Assembly (NCBI GenBank): GCA_015680685.1
Contig: MNCI01030961.1
Location: 2,769-66,768, forward strand
DNA length: 64,000 nt
Direction of reading: 5' to 3'
Origin: Gnetum montanum
Lineage: Eukaryota; Streptophyta; Gnetopsida; Gnetales; Gnetaceae
The notes beneath the pieces are model-generated. The model saw nothing but the letters and a program-made list of their open reading frames with translations, was not told the DNA's origin and did not search any database. Made by a program: the position numbers and the translations under genes. Of this stretch, positions 62,601 through 64,000 are shown in pieces (the first letter of the stretch is position 1; each line of letters starts with the position of its first letter).

Positions 62601-62788
62601 GGGAGAAGAGGATGATGTGGAAGAGTCAGATCATAAACCTCCCCATTGAAACACCACAAAATTTTGAGTTTAGTACTCTTCCAACAACAAGTAGGTCCCT
62701 GCGACTCACAGACAACCACGACTACATCTGGTATCGAACATGGCAACTTCGGAGATCAAGATACTTAATTTTTACTAAATATGCAGTC

Positions 62789-63150
62789 TCAGCGTATACG
62801 CCTGATTTTCACAGCGTATATGCCCAGCATAATACGCCCGATGTTCACAGCGTATACGCCCAGCATACACGACTAGCGTACATACCTCACAAGTACGTTC
62901 AACTTGTACGACTGATGTATACGCCCGACATGAAATCCCTGAAGATGGAATGGAAACAGCACTACAGAGCAAGACATGGCACAAAGAAGCAACCATCAGC
63001 CTGTACGCCTAGTGTATATTCCCAACAGCCATCAGCGTATACACTCAGCGTATACGCTTAGCATCCACAGCATATACGCCTAGCACATCCAACGTATACG
63101 CCCAGAGTCTATGCCCATCAGATACAGCGTATACGCCCAGCAGATGTAAC
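62789..63150. repeat. AGCGTATACGCCCAG word array in the E LTR
   Basis: AGCGTATACGCC or close variants occur about a dozen times at irregular spacing (for example 62790, 62812, 62848, 63035, 63047, 63124). The core GTATAC is self-complementary, so the words read nearly the same on both strands. Confidence 0.75.
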
Positions 63151-63234
63151 ATGTTGTACACTTGTAAATTTTATGCTTTTGCACCCGGTCAACGTGCCAC
63201 ATGTCATCCAACCTGAGTATAACATCAAAACCTG

Positions 63235-63242
63235 TATAAAAG
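63235..63242 (+). promoter_or_regulatory. TATA box in element E LTR
   Basis: CCTGTATAAAAGCCCTAA, followed by a purine-rich GAGAGAAAAGCAGAG region typical of the start of the transcribed part. Confidence 0.6.
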
Positions 63243-63715
63243 CCCTAATTTTTCACTAGATCCAGGTCAGTTGGAAAATTTTTAGAGAAAAACCAGAGAG
63301 AAAAGCAGAGACGCTGAGAACTAGAGCAGAGAACCTTATACGCTGGACAACCCTGTACGCTGAGCATACAACCTCTATGCTATGTCTACAGTGTGAACCA
63401 GCCCACAGTCATCCATGCATCCACCGAGGCTTTTTGTCCGCCTTATCTCAAAGCCACAATTACGTTAGACTGGTGCATTGTAACTCTCATTCTGAAATAC
63501 CATTGTTACATTTTCTTCCTAAAATCTGCTATAGCACCTTGGTGTATGTTTGGGGAAATCCTTGCCTAATCCGCATGTGGACCACTTAAGGTATTCTACC
63601 TATGTTCATTCCAGCTCGCCCTCAGGCCAAGGTAGGGTCTTCTGTGCATGTCCGGTGATCCTCGGTTTTTGTTTCCTTCCAACCGAAGATTGACGATTTT
63701 GGACGGTATAGAAAT

Positions 63716-63734
63716 TAGCGCTAGAAGGAGGGCC
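63716..63734 (+). other. Primer binding site of element E
   Basis: TAGCGCTAGAAGGAGGGCC, five bases after the inferred LTR end. One base from a TGG start (G-to-A). Confidence 0.7.
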
Positions 63735-64000
63735 TTTGCCTTAAACTTACTGTGCTTCAGAACTCTCAGCATCTACGCTATTGAGTATACACTGACCCTT
63801 TCTGCAAGTCTCCCAAAATTTACGCTATCAACCATAGCGTCTACGCTGTTGAGTGTCTACGCTGCTCCGTTTAAAACTTACCATCTGCAAGTCTCCCAGC
63901 GTCTACGCTGTCAAGCATACGTTGACTCTGTCTACAAAATCCCCAGCATATACGCTGCCGAATATACGTTGCACACTTTATGCTACAGACTTTGTCTACA
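63735..64000 (+). repeat. Leader of element E with TCTACGCTG repeats
   Basis: GCGTCTACGCTGT and variants recur at about 63768, 63838, 63855, 63900 and 63950, with CTGCAAGTCTCCCA repeated at 63801 and 63886. The element continues past the window. Confidence 0.65.

Larger units (their letters stand above)
57168..62781 (+). mobile_element. Element D: younger plus-strand gypsy retrotransposon, 3' part not seen
   Basis: 5' LTR, PBS, leader, gag and protease are present in order; RT onward is missing because element E begins at about 62782. It is less decayed than B, C and X and richer in CpG. Target site: GCTAC at 57163-57167 should be found again at its far end. Its gag and protease are clearly related to those of B. 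Confidence 0.75.
62782..63710 (+). mobile_element. Probable 5' LTR of element E
   Basis: Begins TGCAGTCTCAGCG, where D coding sequence stops, and ends just before a PBS identical in type to those of B and D. It has a TATA box and is about 0.93 kb, with sequence different from the D LTR, so it is not D's 3' LTR. The expected CA end reads TA. The start point is inferred from the loss of D similarity and the first TG; an offset of some tens of bases is possible. Frames at 62612-63061, 62775-62996 and 63377-63589 are not supported as genes. Confidence 0.55.

Noticed and set aside
62612-63061. 149-codon plus-strand frame
   Set aside because: Crosses the D/E junction and the word array of the E LTR; the open frame is due to the repeated GTATACGCC words.
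62782-63710. 3' LTR of element D
   Set aside because: Sequence does not match the D 5' LTR, no RT-integrase or PPT precedes it, and a PBS follows it, so it is better read as a new element's 5' LTR.
1-64000. Ordinary host protein-coding gene
   Set aside because: Every readable coding segment falls within a retroelement; the only gene-like exception is the three-copy multi-exon gene, and all its copies are inside elements.

Overview
This window looks like intergenic DNA from a seed plant with a very large, repeat-filled genome. A gymnosperm is my best guess, but nothing here proves it. The sequence is AT-rich and has no intact long reading frame. I found no rRNA, tRNA, CRISPR or bacterial-type gene. 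Almost everything that can be read is LTR retrotransposon sequence in different stages of decay, with elements inserted inside one another.

Layout: the oldest layer is element X, a minus-strand Ty3/gypsy element of the Tat type. Its pol remnant is at 4.66-6.29 kb and its tandem array at 7.07-8.24 kb. Its internal plus-strand gene is at 30.95-35.99 kb. X was split three times: by a Ty1/copia element (F, minus strand, 5' LTR 3435-4656, running off the left edge), by element B (minus strand, 8409-30302, with both LTRs, PBS and PPT) and by element C (minus strand, from 36198). C was then hit by a foldback-type element (37656-41885) and by a younger plus-strand gypsy element D (5' LTR 57168-58764, PBS, gag, protease). 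D is itself interrupted at about 62782 by the 5' LTR and leader of a further element E, which runs off the right edge.

Main point: B and C, and as far as it can be seen X, share an unusual internal plan. Read along the element it is LTR, PBS, gag, protease, short GGCC-rich repeats, a multi-exon gene on the opposite strand, an array of roughly 190-bp tandem repeats, short GGCC-rich repeats, RT, RNase H, second RNase H, integrase, PPT, LTR. The opposite-strand gene has eight exons at matching places in X and C. Comparison of the copies supports the exon boundaries, many of which still show GT/AG. I do not recognise the protein. All three copies are dead, but their shared layout says the gene was part of the element family before the copies spread.

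Decay: the stops in D and the changes in PBS, catalytic residues and splice acceptors are mostly what C-to-T (or G-to-A) change would give, as expected for long-methylated DNA. Four single Ns are present (42, 38050, 38808, 59117). Two of them sit between near-identical direct repeats and look like unmerged assembly overlaps.
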